DNA of 64,000 nt from Ciceribacter sp. T2.26MG-112.2. GTDB taxonomy: Bacteria > Pseudomonadota > Alphaproteobacteria > Rhizobiales > Rhizobiaceae. How positions within the stretch are numbered: the stretch's first letter is position 1; each line of letters opens with the position of its first letter. Shown here in pieces: positions 34,573 through 44,039 of the stretch. Under the pieces are notes generated by a model. It did no database searches, was not told the DNA's origin, and saw only the letters and a list, made by a program, of their open reading frames with translations. The stretch covers positions 30,511-94,510 of the forward strand of contig NZ_UEYQ01000013.1 in the NCBI RefSeq assembly GCF_900492205.1. The letters run 5' to 3'. Position numbers and translations under genes: made by a program.

Positions 34573-36798
34573 ATGGCGTTTCCTGGCTTCCGTCGCAGGG
34601 CCGATGTTTCCATGCTCAAGGTTGTTGCGGTCGCCATATTCGGCATGGTGGTGCTGACCGCCGGGACCTTTGCCTTCTTCGTCTGGTCGACGGCGAAGAT
34701 CGACACCGTGTCGGTCGCCCGCCAGAGCGAGATGGCGCGCCATGTCATCGGCCGTTTCCGCTACCAGATCGCCCACGATCAGGAGAGCGTCACCGTCTGG
34801 GACGATGCCGTTCTCAATGTCAGGGGGTATCCTGCTCCTGAGAAAATGGAGTGGATCCACGTCAATCTCGGCGAATGGATGCAGACCTATTTCGGCCATG
34901 ACGCCGCCTATGTCGTCGACCCGCAAGACAAGCCCCTCTACGTTTATGTCGCGGGTGCCGCCGCCAAGCTGTCTGCCTATGAGGCCGTGCGCGCGACGGT
35001 CGACCCGATGCTGCGGGATCTGCGTGCGGCGCTCGGCCGGGGTGAGGAGCCGGGCCTGGAGGAAGGGATCGACAGTCCCGGCCTCACCGATTTTCGCTTT
35101 CTCAACGGTCGGCCCGCCGTGGTCAGCCTCAAGCCGATCATCAGCGACAGCGGTGATATCGAACAGGTTGCGGGGGCCGAGAACATCCACATCGCGATCC
35201 GCTATCTCGACGGCCCGTTCCTCGATGAGCTCGAGACCAAGTATGATTTCGCCAACATGCACTTCTCGCTGACGGACGAGGCGGAGATCTCCAAGGCGAG
35301 CGTGCCGCTGGTCACGAATGGCGGCGGTATCATCGGCCATGTGGTCTGGGAGCCCTATCGGCCGGGATTGGCCTTTCTCCAGTCGATCGCGCCGGCTCTG
35401 ATCGTCATCCTGCTCTGCCTGATCGGGACGGTCGGCATCTTCATTGTCATGCTCTATCGCCGAGCCCTCGCCAATCGCGAGCAGGAGCAACGCATTCGCT
35501 ATCTCGCCAGCCATGATTCGTTGACCGGGCTGCTCAACCGCGCTTCGTTCGAAACATTGCTCGACGCGGCCCTTGGCGAGCGTGACGGCAAGAACCAGAT
35601 CGCCATCCTCTATCTGGATCTCGACCGCTTCAAGCCGATCAACGACACGCTTGGCCATCCGGCCGGGGATTTTGTCATCCGCGAGGTCGGGGACCGTATC
35701 GGCAAGGTCCTGCCTCCCCGATCATCGCTCTGCCGCGTCGGCGGCGACGAGTTCAACGTGCTGGTGCGCTATCACCAGGTCGACGAGGTCGAGGCCTTGA
35801 GTACGGCGATCGTCGATGCGGTTTCCCAGCCGATCGCCGTCGAGGGCCAGAACGCCTTCGTCGGCATATCGATCGGCGTGGCGCTTTCGCCGCAGCACGG
35901 GACGGAGCGCACCGAGCTGACGCGCAAGGCCGATGTCGCGCTCTACAGCGCCAAGGCGGGCGGTCGCGGTTGCTATTCGATCTTCGGTCCGCACATGGAT
36001 GCGATGGTTCGGGAGCGGGCCGAAATCGAGCGCGACCTGCGCCGGGCACTTGCCGACCGCAGCCAGTTCCGCGTTCTCTATCAGCCGAAATATTTCGCCG
36101 CGACCGGCAAGATCGGAAGCGTCGAGGCCCTGGTGCGCTGGAATCATCCGACCCGCGGGCTGATGTCTCCGGTCTATTTCGTGCCGATCGCCGAGGAGGG
36201 CGGGCTGATCCGGGAGCTCGGCCGCTATGTGCTCGAGGAAGCCTGTCGCGCCGCCGCCAACTGGCCGATCGAGAACATCGCGGTCAACGTGTCGGCCGTC
36301 CAATTGCGCGACAATGGTTTTGCCATGGAGGTCATGTCCATTCTCGGGGAGAGCGGGCTTGCGCCGCACAAGCTCGAGATCGAGGTCACGGAGACGGCGT
36401 GGATGGACGATTCGGAAAACTGCTCCGCCAATATTCGCGCTTTGCGGGCCGTCGGGATCAACATCGCCCTCGACGACTTCGGCACCGGTTTCTCCACCTT
36501 CGGACGCCTGCACGAAACGGAGGTCGATCACATCAAGATCGACAAGATGTTCATCGATGGCCTGGGCAAGGATCGGGGCGACGAGGCGATCGTGCAGGCA
36601 ATCATCGAACTGGCGCGGGCCAAGGGGCTGAAGACCACGGCCGAGGGCGTGGAAACGGCCGAGCAGAACGAGTTTCTCACCCGAATCGGCTGCGACGAAT
36701 TGCAGGGTTTTCTCTATGCGGAGCCGATGAGCGGCGAAGAGGTCGGCACCCTGCTCACGGGGCTTGACGGCAAGGCGCCACGGCTGGCGATCGTCTGA
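34573..36798 (+). CDS. CHASE4-type sensor with GGDEF and EAL domains
   Basis: A 741-residue inner-membrane protein: membrane segment (about 15-40), periplasmic CHASE4-like sensor (40-270, 'VWDDAVLNVR', 'GHDAAYVVDPQDKPLYVY'), second membrane segment ('LIVILLCLIGTVGIFIVMLYRRAL'), GGDEF domain with intact 'GGDEF' near 390, and EAL domain with 'EALVRWNHP' near 517, 'LDDFGTGFST' and 'IKIDKMFIDGL'. Both catalytic cores look competent, so it may make or break cyclic-di-GMP. AGAGG 11 nt upstream supports the ATG at 34573; 34552 is an alternative start. Confidence 0.9.
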   Translation: MAFPGFRRRADVSMLKVVAVAIFGMVVLTAGTFAFFVWSTAKIDTVSVARQSEMARHVIGRFRYQIAHDQESVTVWDDAVLNVRGYPAPEKMEWIHVNLGEWMQTYFGHDAAYVVDPQDKPLYVYVAGAAAKLSAYEAVRATVDPMLRDLRAALGRGEEPGLEEGIDSPGLTDFRFLNGRPAVVSLKPIISDSGDIEQVAGAENIHIAIRYLDGPFLDELETKYDFANMHFSLTDEAEISKASVPLVTNGGGIIGHVVWEPYRPGLAFLQSIAPALIVILLCLIGTVGIFIVMLYRRALANREQEQRIRYLASHDSLTGLLNRASFETLLDAALGERDGKNQIAILYLDLDRFKPINDTLGHPAGDFVIREVGDRIGKVLPPRSSLCRVGGDEFNVLVRYHQVDEVEALSTAIVDAVSQPIAVEGQNAFVGISIGVALSPQHGTERTELTRKADVALYSAKAGGRGCYSIFGPHMDAMVRERAEIERDLRRALADRSQFRVLYQPKYFAATGKIGSVEALVRWNHPTRGLMSPVYFVPIAEEGGLIRELGRYVLEEACRAAANWPIENIAVNVSAVQLRDNGFAMEVMSILGESGLAPHKLEIEVTETAWMDDSENCSANIRALRAVGINIALDDFGTGFSTFGRLHETEVDHIKIDKMFIDGLGKDRGDEAIVQAIIELARAKGLKTTAEGVETAEQNEFLTRIGCDELQGFLYAEPMSGEEVGTLLTGLDGKAPRLAIV

Positions 36799-36823
36799 GG
36801 CGAGAAAAACCGAGTACAAACAA

Positions 36824-36855
36824 AATCGGCGGGCCCTGAAGCCCGCCGATTGCAT
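36824..36855. terminator. Bidirectional terminator between GGDEF-EAL and hupE-like genes
   Basis: AATCGGCGGGC (36824-36834) and GCCCGCCGATT (36841-36851) form an 11-bp perfect stem flanked by A-rich and T-rich stretches, serving two convergent genes. Confidence 0.82.
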
Positions 36856-36875
36856 TTTACCAAGCTATTGGCGGA

Positions 36876-37448
36876 TCAGCCGAGCACGAGGGCCGCGCCG
36901 CCGAGTGCCGTTGCTGCGCCCAGCAGGCGGGTGACGAGCGGACCCATGCGGCCGAGCGCGATGCCGAGGCCGACGCCGGCGGCATGAAGGGCGGCGGTGG
37001 CGACGAGGAAGCCGAGGCCGAACTGCAGCGCACCGGCGGCACCGAGCTCGCCGCCATGGGCATGGCCGTGGAACAGGGCAAACAGACCGACGACGGCGGC
37101 GGAGGCTGCGACCGGCAGGCGGGCGGCGGTGGCGACCAGCAGGCCGAGGCCGATCACCGAAGCGAGGATCGCCGGCTCAACGAACGGAATTTCAATGCCG
37201 GAAACGGCGAGCAGGAAGCCCAGCGCCATGGTGCCGACAAAGGCGGCCGGCACGGCGAGGAGGGCGCGTCCGCCGATCTGCGACGCCCAGAGACCGACGG
37301 CGACCATGGCCAGGATATGGTCCGCACCCGACAGCGGATGGGAAAGGCCGGCCATCAGCGAGCCGTGCTCGGCCGGGTCGAGATGGGCGAAGGCCGGGGC
37401 GGTGGCGGCGCCAAGAAATGCGGCGGTGATCGAAAGGCGTTTGAACAT
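36876..37448 (-). CDS. HupE/UreJ-family nickel/cobalt membrane protein
   Basis: A 190-residue protein with a signal-like N-terminus (AAFLGAATAPAFAH) and six further hydrophobic stretches. 'HLDPAEHGSLMAGLSHPLSGADHILAMVAVGLWA' and 'GLFALFHGHAHGGEL' are the His/Asp-rich signatures of HupE/UreJ secondary metal transporters, thought to take up Ni or Co. No urease or hydrogenase genes are in the window, so its partner enzyme is unknown. Confidence 0.9.
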   Translation of the reverse strand: MFKRLSITAAFLGAATAPAFAHLDPAEHGSLMAGLSHPLSGADHILAMVAVGLWASQIGGRALLAVPAAFVGTMALGFLLAVSGIEIPFVEPAILASVIGLGLLVATAARLPVAASAAVVGLFALFHGHAHGGELGAAGALQFGLGFLVATAALHAAGVGLGIALGRMGPLVTRLLGAATALGGAALVLG

Positions 37449-37677
37449 GGTTGTCCCTCTAATTGGTCGACACGGCGCCCGGAAATCAGTCGCGCCGGCC
37501 TTCGGTTCTATCGCACCGCGAAGATTATCGTAAGCGCTTCGTCGCTGTCTACGGCAAAGCCCCGGCAGAGGATGTTCCCGAAGCGGCGTCTGCTTCTCCG
37601 GGGCCGCGGCAGCGGAGCAAAGGAAAACCCGCCGCGCCGGGCACGGAGGGCGATTCGACAGGCCGGTTGGATCAGGC

Positions 37678-38181
37678 TTACTTCTGCGGATGGGCGTTCA
37701 GCACTTCGGCGCAACGTGAGAAGGACAGGCCCTCGCCATCGGTGTCGTTGGTGGCGCGGATGGCGACGATACGGTCCGAGGGGTCGGCGGTGATCTGCAG
37801 TTCGCAGTACAGTTCCTCATAGCGCGGCGGCGAGATCATCTGCGGCTGGGCGGCATAGCCGCCACCGACGGTCGTGGTCTTGGTGACGGTGACGCCGGGC
37901 TTCGGTTCGCGCGTCACCGTGCGCGTCGTGGTCTGGGCCGGTGCGGGGGTGGAATATTGCGGCGGTATGTAGCGGGTCTTGTCGCCGCCACGCCAGGTGT
38001 AGAGGATGTTTCCGCTGCCCATCGGAAACTCCGAGATCGGCGGGCCGTACTGGGTGAAGAACAGCTCGGCCGGCTGGCCGATCCAGCGGGACTGGATGAC
38101 GGTATTGGCTTCCTCGGTTGTGGTGCAGCCGGCCAGCACGGCAGCGGCAAGGGCCGCGATGGCGGCGATACGGATCTTCAT
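37678..38181 (-). CDS. Putative lipoprotein
   Basis: A 167-residue protein with a lipobox 'AVLAGC' (Cys at 19) after a short signal peptide. The central part is rich in Thr/Pro ('TTTRTVTREPKPGVTVTKTTTV') and the C-terminal 'ELYCELQITADPSDRIVAIRATNDTDGEGLSFSRCAEVL' contains two cysteines that could form a disulphide. Similar small lipoproteins occur in other rhizobia but no function is known to me. Confidence 0.78.
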   Translation of the reverse strand: MKIRIAAIAALAAAVLAGCTTTEEANTVIQSRWIGQPAELFFTQYGPPISEFPMGSGNILYTWRGGDKTRYIPPQYSTPAPAQTTTRTVTREPKPGVTVTKTTTVGGGYAAQPQMISPPRYEELYCELQITADPSDRIVAIRATNDTDGEGLSFSRCAEVLNAHPQK

Positions 38182-38498
38182 GTTTGGTCTTCCCCTCGAC
38201 AAATTGGTAGCCCCGGCAACGGCCCGCGTCTCTGCGGGCAGGGCAGGGGCGAAAATAACGGCACTGCCGCGCGACACCCCGACGCGCGCATGCCGGTCGG
38301 CCGGCACGTTACGAGGCCGATGAGCCACGGCACAATAGCGTGCCTGCCTTTCGCCCAAATTTGGTCCGGCTTTTCCCGGCCGTCGATAAGACCCTTCGAC
38401 GGCGCGACAAAGCGGCTTGCTCCAGCCGGGTGGCGCCCCATATTGGATGATGACAGATGCGCCGTCTGACCGGGCGGCGAAGAGGGGAGTCAGGATCC
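38182..38498. other. Divergent intergenic region without a gene
   Basis: This 317-bp gap between the lipoprotein gene and selO must hold both promoters. I see no RNA gene, repeat or credible small coding frame in it. Confidence 0.6.
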
Positions 38499-39962
38499 TT
38501 GTTTGCATTCGACAATAGCTACATTCGGCTGCCGCAACGGTTTTACCGGCCGGCCGAACCAGCCGTCGCCCGCGCGCCGCGCCTCATTCGCTTCAACCGC
38601 GATCTGGCCGAGGAGTTGAACCTCGATTTCACCGAGGCGAGCGACGAGGACCTGGCGGCGATCTTTTCCGGCAACAGCCTGCCCGAAGGGGCGGCCTCGA
38701 TCGCCATGGCCTATGCCGGCCACCAGTTCGGCAACTTCGTGCCGCAGCTCGGCGACGGCCGGGCGATCCTGATCGGCGAGGTGGTCGACGCCAGGGCCAG
38801 GCGGCGCGACATCCAGCTGAAAGGGGCGGGCGTCACCGCCTTTTCCCGCAATGGCGACGGACGTGCGGCGCTGGGTCCGGTGTTGCGGGAATATCTCGTC
38901 TCGGAGGCAATGCATGCGCTCGGCATCCCGACCACGCGGGCGTTGGCGGCGGTGCTGACCGGCGAGACGGTCTATCGCGAGACGAGGCTTCCGGGCGCGG
39001 TGCTGACGCGGGTGGCGGCCAGCCATATCCGGATCGGCACCTTCCAGTTCTTCGCCGCCCGTGGCGATACAGAGGCGGTCAAGACGCTCGCGGACCATGT
39101 GATTGCCCGTCACTATCCGGAACTCGAGGGCGCCGATCAGCCTTATCTCGCGCTTCTCAACGCGGTATCCGGGCGCCAGGCCGATCTGGTCGCGCGGTGG
39201 CTGTCGGTCGGCTTCATCCATGGGGTGATGAACACCGACAATATGGCTGTGTCGGGCGAGACGATCGACTTCGGCCCTTGCGCCTTCCTCGACGAATATG
39301 ATCCGCGCAAGGTGTTCTCCTCGATCGACCAGCGGGGGCGCTATGCCTATGCCAACCAGCCGGGGATCGCGCAATGGAACCTTGCGCGCCTTGCCGAGAC
39401 GCTGCTGCCGCTGCTGGGCGATGACGAAGACAGGAATGTCGAGGCGGCCAATGCCGCGCTTGTCGAGTTCGGCCGGGTCTTCCAGGGGCGATGGCTCGAT
39501 CTGTTCCGCGACAAGCTGGGGATTGCCGAGGTGCAGGAGGGCGACCTCGACCTCGTCAATTCGCTGCTGAAGCTGATGGAGGACGGCGAGGCCGATTTTA
39601 CCCGCGCCTTTCGGGCGCTTTGCAAGGTGGCCGGCGGAGCGCCGGCCGAAGCCCTTGCGGCCGAGTTCACCGATCCGATCGGCGTCGACGACTGGCTGCA
39701 ACGCTGGAGCCGGCGCCACGAAGGCGATCCGCGCACTGCCGGGCAGCGGCAGGCGGCAATGGAGGCGGTCAACCCGGCTATAATCCCGCGCAATCATCGG
39801 ATCGAGGAGGCGATCGTGGCTGGGGTTTCCGGCGATTTCGCTCCGTTCGAGCGGCTCGCGGAGGCGCTCGCCGATCCCTATCGGGAGAACGCCGCCCTCG
39901 CCGCATTCCAGCGCGCACCGGAACGCGAGCAGAGGGTGACCCGCACATTCTGCGGAACGTGA
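38499..39962 (+). CDS. selO: SelO-family protein AMPylator (YdiU)
   Basis: A 487-residue pseudokinase-fold protein that in characterised members transfers AMP to proteins. Family motifs: 'AMAYAGHQFGNFVPQLGDGRAILIGEV', 'DIQLKGAGVTAFSRNGDGRAALGPVLREYLVSEAMHALGIPTTRALA', 'GFIHGVMNTDNMAVSGETIDFGPCAFLDEY'. Homology begins at 'FAFDNSYIRLPQRFY', so I take the TTG at 38499 (AGGA three bases before) as start; an ATG 14 codons upstream gives an unrelated basic extension. The C-terminus ends 'QRVTRTFCGT', keeping the conserved Cys. Confidence 0.9.
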   Translation: MFAFDNSYIRLPQRFYRPAEPAVARAPRLIRFNRDLAEELNLDFTEASDEDLAAIFSGNSLPEGAASIAMAYAGHQFGNFVPQLGDGRAILIGEVVDARARRRDIQLKGAGVTAFSRNGDGRAALGPVLREYLVSEAMHALGIPTTRALAAVLTGETVYRETRLPGAVLTRVAASHIRIGTFQFFAARGDTEAVKTLADHVIARHYPELEGADQPYLALLNAVSGRQADLVARWLSVGFIHGVMNTDNMAVSGETIDFGPCAFLDEYDPRKVFSSIDQRGRYAYANQPGIAQWNLARLAETLLPLLGDDEDRNVEAANAALVEFGRVFQGRWLDLFRDKLGIAEVQEGDLDLVNSLLKLMEDGEADFTRAFRALCKVAGGAPAEALAAEFTDPIGVDDWLQRWSRRHEGDPRTAGQRQAAMEAVNPAIIPRNHRIEEAIVAGVSGDFAPFERLAEALADPYRENAALAAFQRAPEREQRVTRTFCGT

Positions 39963-40044
39963 TGGCGCCGGTCATGCCTGTTCACCGGAACAATCCGGCC
40001 GGGCGGCGATTGTCTCTGGCGATCACGCCCAGGAGGACACGCCG

Positions 40045-40479
40045 ATGACGACCATGATGCTGCAGGACCTGTCGAAGAAGATGCGGAAGATCGATTTCTG
40101 CATGCTCTCCACCCTCGGCCCGACCGGGGCGATTGCGAGCCGGCCGATGAGCAATAATGGCGATGTCGATTATGACGGCGATACCTGGCTGTTCTCCTAC
40201 CGGGATACCCGCAAGGTGGCGGAAATTTCGGCCGATCCGAGGGTTACGCTCACATTTTCGGCGCCGCCGAGCCTGCTCGGCAAACCCGGCATCTTCATCG
40301 CGCTTCAGGGATCGGCGACACTGATCGACGACAAGGGCGAGTTCGTCGCACACTGGATCTCCGACCTCGATCGCTGGTTTGCGCAGGGCATCGACACGCC
40401 CGGCCTGGTGCTGATCAAGGTGCATGCCGATATCGCCCATTACTGGGACGGCGAAGACAATGGCAGCATTCCGATCTAG
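40045..40479 (+). CDS. PNPOx-fold protein, general-stress-protein-26 type
   Basis: A 144-residue split-barrel flavin-binding protein ('KIDFCMLSTLGPTGAIASRPMSNNGDVDYDGDTWLFSYRDTRKVAEI', 'GKPGIFIALQGSATLIDDKGE'). Members bind FMN or FAD, but reactions are mostly unproven. AGGAGG 8 nt upstream fixes the start. A GC stem-loop (40493-40515) follows the stop codon. Confidence 0.85.
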   Translation: MTTMMLQDLSKKMRKIDFCMLSTLGPTGAIASRPMSNNGDVDYDGDTWLFSYRDTRKVAEISADPRVTLTFSAPPSLLGKPGIFIALQGSATLIDDKGEFVAHWISDLDRWFAQGIDTPGLVLIKVHADIAHYWDGEDNGSIPI

Positions 40480-40492
40480 CCTTCCGGGCCAC

Positions 40493-40515
40493 CCGCCGAC
40501 CATCGCGGTCGGCGG
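40493..40515 (+). terminator. Stem-loop after the PNPOx-like gene
   Basis: CCGCCGACC (40493-40501) and GGTCGGCGG (40507-40515) form a 9-bp stem with a 5-nt loop. There is no T-run, so it may stabilise the transcript rather than terminate it. Confidence 0.45.
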
Positions 40516-40639
40516 ACCTGTCCCGTTGCAACGGGTCGTGCAGTCCTTGGAGAATGTCGCAGACAGGCTTCTGTTCGCGCCGATCCGGCCCTAATATCCC
40601 TGCTGATTTTCAACACGCTGGCAGGTGGGTTTTCAGGCA

Positions 40640-43201
40640 ATGGCAGAGTTTCCGTCCAAGGCAAAGGTCGTCATCATCGGGCTCGGGGGCATTGTCGGCG
40701 CCTCGATCGCCCATCACCTCATCGAGCGCGGCTGGGACGACATCGTCGGCATCGATAAATCCGGCATTCCGACCGACATCGGCTCGACGGCGCATGCCTC
40801 CGACTTCTGCTACACGACCAGCCATGACTATCTCTCGGTCTGGACCACGCAATATTCGATCGATTTCTTCGAGAAGATGGGCCATTACGCCCGTATCGGC
40901 GGCCTGGAAGTCGCCCGCACCGGCGACGACAGCTGGATGGAGGAAATCAAGCGCAAGCTTTCCTCCGCCAAGGCGTTTGGCACCCGCGCCCATTATGTGT
41001 CGCCGGCCGAGATCAAGAAGCTCTTCCCGCTGATCGAGGAAGACCAGGTGATGGGCGGGATGTTCGACCCCGATGCCGGCCTCGTCATCCCGCGCAGCCA
41101 AACGGTTGCCGGCAAGCTGGTCGACGCGGCGGAAAAGTCGGGCAAGCTCAAGATGTTCGCCAACACGCCGGCCAAATCGCTGATCGTCGAGGGCGGCCGC
41201 ATCAAGGGCGTCGTCACCCATCGCGGCACGATCCTGGCCGATCATGTCATCGTCTGCGCCGGCCTCTGGGGTCGTCTGATCGCCGAAATGGTCGGCGAGG
41301 ACCTGCCCGTCATGCCGGTCGACCATCCGCTCACCTTCTTCGGTCCGTTCAACGAATTCGAAGGCACGGGCAAGGAGATCGGCTATCCGCTGCTGCGCGA
41401 CCAGGGCAATTCCGCCTACATGCGCGACACCGGCGACCCGAAGACCACCGAGGGCGGCCAGATCGAGTGGGGCTATTACGAAACCAAGGAGCCGCGCATG
41501 TGCCATCCGCGCGAGCTCCTGGAAAAGCACGAGGCGCGGCTTTCGCCCTCGCAGCGCGACCTGGAGATGGAGCAGATCCTCGAGCCGCTCGAACGGGCGA
41601 TGGAGCTCACACCGATCCTCGGCGAACTCGGCTACAATGAAAGCCATTCCTTCAACGGCCTCTTGCAGGTGTCCGCCGCCGGCGGCCCGTCCTGCGGCGA
41701 GAGCCAGAAGGTGCGGGGCCTGTGGTACTGCGTCGCCATCTGGGTCAAGGATGGTCCGGGCTATGGCAAGCTGATCGCCGACTGGATGACCGACGGCCGC
41801 ACCGAGATCGACCACAACTCGATCGATTACGCCCGCTTCTATCCGCATCAGCTGACCGAAGACTTCATCGCCGGGCGCTGTTTCGAGGCGGCGCAGAAGA
41901 TCTATTTCCCCGCCGTGCACCCGCGCGAACCCTATGCCAGCGGCCGCAACGTCAAGCGCTCGCCCTTCTACGAGCGTGAAGTGGAGCTCGGCGGTTACTT
42001 CATGGAACTCGGCGGCTGGGAGCGCGCCCACGGCTACAAGGCCAACGAACACCTGCTGGAGAAGTACGGCGATCGTGTTCCGGTGCGCGCGAACGAATGG
42101 GACAACCGCCATTTCTGGCGCGTCTCCAATGCCGAGCATCTGGCGATGAGCGAGGATTGCGGCATCGTCAACCTCAGCCACTTCCACATGGTCGACATCG
42201 AAGGGCCCGACCATGTCGCGCTCTTGGAATGGCTTTGCGCCGCCAAGATCGGCGGTGACGGCAATATCGGCAAGGGCATCTACACCCACTTCCTCGACGA
42301 CGAGGGCATGGTCCGCGCCGACTTCACCGTTTTCCGCATGGCCGACCGCTGCCGGCTGGTCAACGGGGCGGACGCCGGCCCGCGCGATTTCCACTACATG
42401 AAGCGCGTGGCTAGGGATCGTGGCCTTGATGTCACCATCACCGACGTTTCGGAAAAGTTCATCACCATCGGCATCTGGGGCCCGAACGCCCGCGCCACGC
42501 TGAAGAAGGTCGTCGCCGACCCCGCCGGCCTCGACATCGAGAGCTTCCCGTTTGCCGCGATCAAGCCGATCGAAATCGCCGGCAAGAAGGTCACCGCCTT
42601 CCGCATTTCCTATGTCGGCGAGCAGGGCTGGGAGCTGCACATGAAGTACGAGGACGGCCTTGCCGTCTGGGACGCGCTACGCTCCACCGGCGTCATGGCT
42701 TTTGGCGTCGAGACCTATGCCAATTCGCGCCGCATGGAAAAGAGCCTGCGCCTGCAGAACGGCGACCTCCTCACCCAGTACAACCTGATCGAGGCCGATC
42801 TGGCGCGTCCGAAGGTGAAGGAGGCCGATTTCCGCGGCAAGGCGAAGCATCTGGAATACAAGGCCCGTCCCCACCAGCCGGCCATGCTCTGCACGCTGGT
42901 GATGACCGACAATGTCGATGCCACGGGCGTCGCCCGCTACCCGGTCGGCTCGCTGCCGGTCATGGACCCGGAAACCGGCGAAACCCTCGTCGACAGCCTC
43001 GGCCGCCGCTCCTACACGACGTCGATCGCGTTTGGCCCGACCATCGGCAAGAACATCGCGCTGGCGTATTTGCCCTGGGATTATTGCCAGGTCGGGCGAA
43101 AGCTGAATGTGGAGTATTTTGCCGAGGTGTTTCCGGTCGAGGTTGCGGCGGTGGGGTACAAGCCGCTGTACGATCCGGAGAATTTGAAGCCGCGGAGCTG
43201 A
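40640..43201 (+). CDS. FAD-dependent oxidoreductase fused to GcvT-like folate domain (dimethylglycine/sarcosine dehydrogenase type)
   Basis: An 853-residue two-domain enzyme. The N-terminal ~430 residues form a DAO-type FAD domain ('KVVIIGLGGIVGASIAHHLIERGWDDIVGIDK', 'GSTAHASDFCYTTS' with a His suited to covalent FAD). The C-terminal ~400 residues are a GcvT/T-protein-like folate domain ('GIVNLSHFHMVDIEGPDHVALLEWL', 'RISYVGEQGWELHMKYEDGLAVWDAL'). Such fusions oxidise N-methylated amino acids and pass the methyl carbon to tetrahydrofolate. The exact substrate is not certain. The start codon at 40640 matches the family. Confidence 0.85.
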   Translation: MAEFPSKAKVVIIGLGGIVGASIAHHLIERGWDDIVGIDKSGIPTDIGSTAHASDFCYTTSHDYLSVWTTQYSIDFFEKMGHYARIGGLEVARTGDDSWMEEIKRKLSSAKAFGTRAHYVSPAEIKKLFPLIEEDQVMGGMFDPDAGLVIPRSQTVAGKLVDAAEKSGKLKMFANTPAKSLIVEGGRIKGVVTHRGTILADHVIVCAGLWGRLIAEMVGEDLPVMPVDHPLTFFGPFNEFEGTGKEIGYPLLRDQGNSAYMRDTGDPKTTEGGQIEWGYYETKEPRMCHPRELLEKHEARLSPSQRDLEMEQILEPLERAMELTPILGELGYNESHSFNGLLQVSAAGGPSCGESQKVRGLWYCVAIWVKDGPGYGKLIADWMTDGRTEIDHNSIDYARFYPHQLTEDFIAGRCFEAAQKIYFPAVHPREPYASGRNVKRSPFYEREVELGGYFMELGGWERAHGYKANEHLLEKYGDRVPVRANEWDNRHFWRVSNAEHLAMSEDCGIVNLSHFHMVDIEGPDHVALLEWLCAAKIGGDGNIGKGIYTHFLDDEGMVRADFTVFRMADRCRLVNGADAGPRDFHYMKRVARDRGLDVTITDVSEKFITIGIWGPNARATLKKVVADPAGLDIESFPFAAIKPIEIAGKKVTAFRISYVGEQGWELHMKYEDGLAVWDALRSTGVMAFGVETYANSRRMEKSLRLQNGDLLTQYNLIEADLARPKVKEADFRGKAKHLEYKARPHQPAMLCTLVMTDNVDATGVARYPVGSLPVMDPETGETLVDSLGRRSYTTSIAFGPTIGKNIALAYLPWDYCQVGRKLNVEYFAEVFPVEVAAVGYKPLYDPENLKPRS

Positions 43202-43231
43202 GGCGGAGGCGGTTTACTCAGAGAGTTATGG

Positions 43232-43262
43232 ACCCGTCGGTTGGGAGGCCGGCGGGTTTTTC
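43232..43262 (+). terminator. Terminator of the FAD-GcvT gene
   Basis: ACCCGTCGG (43232-43240) pairs with CCGGCGGGT (43249-43257; one T-G pair), followed by TTTTCC. It marks the left limit of the AT-richer island. Confidence 0.78.
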
Positions 43263-43310
43263 CGTGTCAGCTGTTTCAAGTGTATTTATTGTTGTGGTGG
43301 AATTTTGATA

Positions 43311-44039
43311 GTGTGTTCTCGTGTGGGATGTGAGGGTCAAACGCTGAAGGCACCTGACTATTTGCGTGATCTTGAAAAATTTGGGTCGGTCTACCTTCCC
43401 AAGTGGTGCGAAGGGCTGTCGTTGCAAGACGCTGGTGCAACCATTGGAAAGGTGTTGAATGTTCAAGAACTGTGGCCAGGAGCCGCAGTTCCGACAGTTC
43501 AGCGGCTGGAGGCACGCGAACCTGCCGCCGGCAGCGGTAGACGGTACAGCGACATATACGGGCGCAAGCGATTTCCGTTTCATACAGATCTCGCCCAATG
43601 GGCAATACCTCCGAGATACTTGCTTCTTCGGTGTGTGAACGGTGCTGTCGGAGTTCGTACGGGAGTGCTCGACGCAGCGTATTTCATCAATATTTTCGGG
43701 CGCGCCGGCGCGAAGCGTGCGCTCTTTCGATCTAGAAATCCTATATCGAGTATCTCAAGCGGAGGCATACTACCATTGTTGGAAGATAAAGGCGGACGCG
43801 AGATTTTCCGCTGGGACCCTGAATTTCTGCTTCCCGCAAATGCTTCTGCCGCGGAAGTACGAGACAAGATTATTAAGGGTGAATTGTCATTCATTAATCA
43901 AGCTGAATACTTTAGCCTATTGCAGCCAAATGACGCGTTGGTAATTGACAATTGGCGGTATCTGCACTGCCGGACAGAAGTCCCGGGCGATGCTGAGCGG
44001 GTCATCGAGCGGATTTATCTAACGGAGTTTCACGGCTGA
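43311..44039 (+). CDS. TauD-like Fe(II)/2-oxoglutarate-type oxygenase
   Basis: A 242-residue protein with the layout of TauD/clavaminate-synthase-like oxygenases: HxD iron motif 'FHTDLAQWAIPPRYLLLRCVNGA' (H91, D93) and a distal His in 'LQPNDALVIDNWRYLHCRTEV' (H219), followed by Arg residues ('AERVIERIYL') where 2-oxoglutarate is held. Codon use and base composition are markedly more AT-rich than in the neighbours. GGTGGA 9 nt upstream favours GTG 43311; TTG 43305 is possible. The stop overlaps the next ATG (TGATG). Substrate unknown; pairing with a HEPN-like protein hints at RNA, tRNA or a small molecule, which is speculation. Confidence 0.72.
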   Translation: MCSRVGCEGQTLKAPDYLRDLEKFGSVYLPKWCEGLSLQDAGATIGKVLNVQELWPGAAVPTVQRLEAREPAAGSGRRYSDIYGRKRFPFHTDLAQWAIPPRYLLLRCVNGAVGVRTGVLDAAYFINIFGRAGAKRALFRSRNPISSISSGGILPLLEDKGGREIFRWDPEFLLPANASAAEVRDKIIKGELSFINQAEYFSLLQPNDALVIDNWRYLHCRTEVPGDAERVIERIYLTEFHG

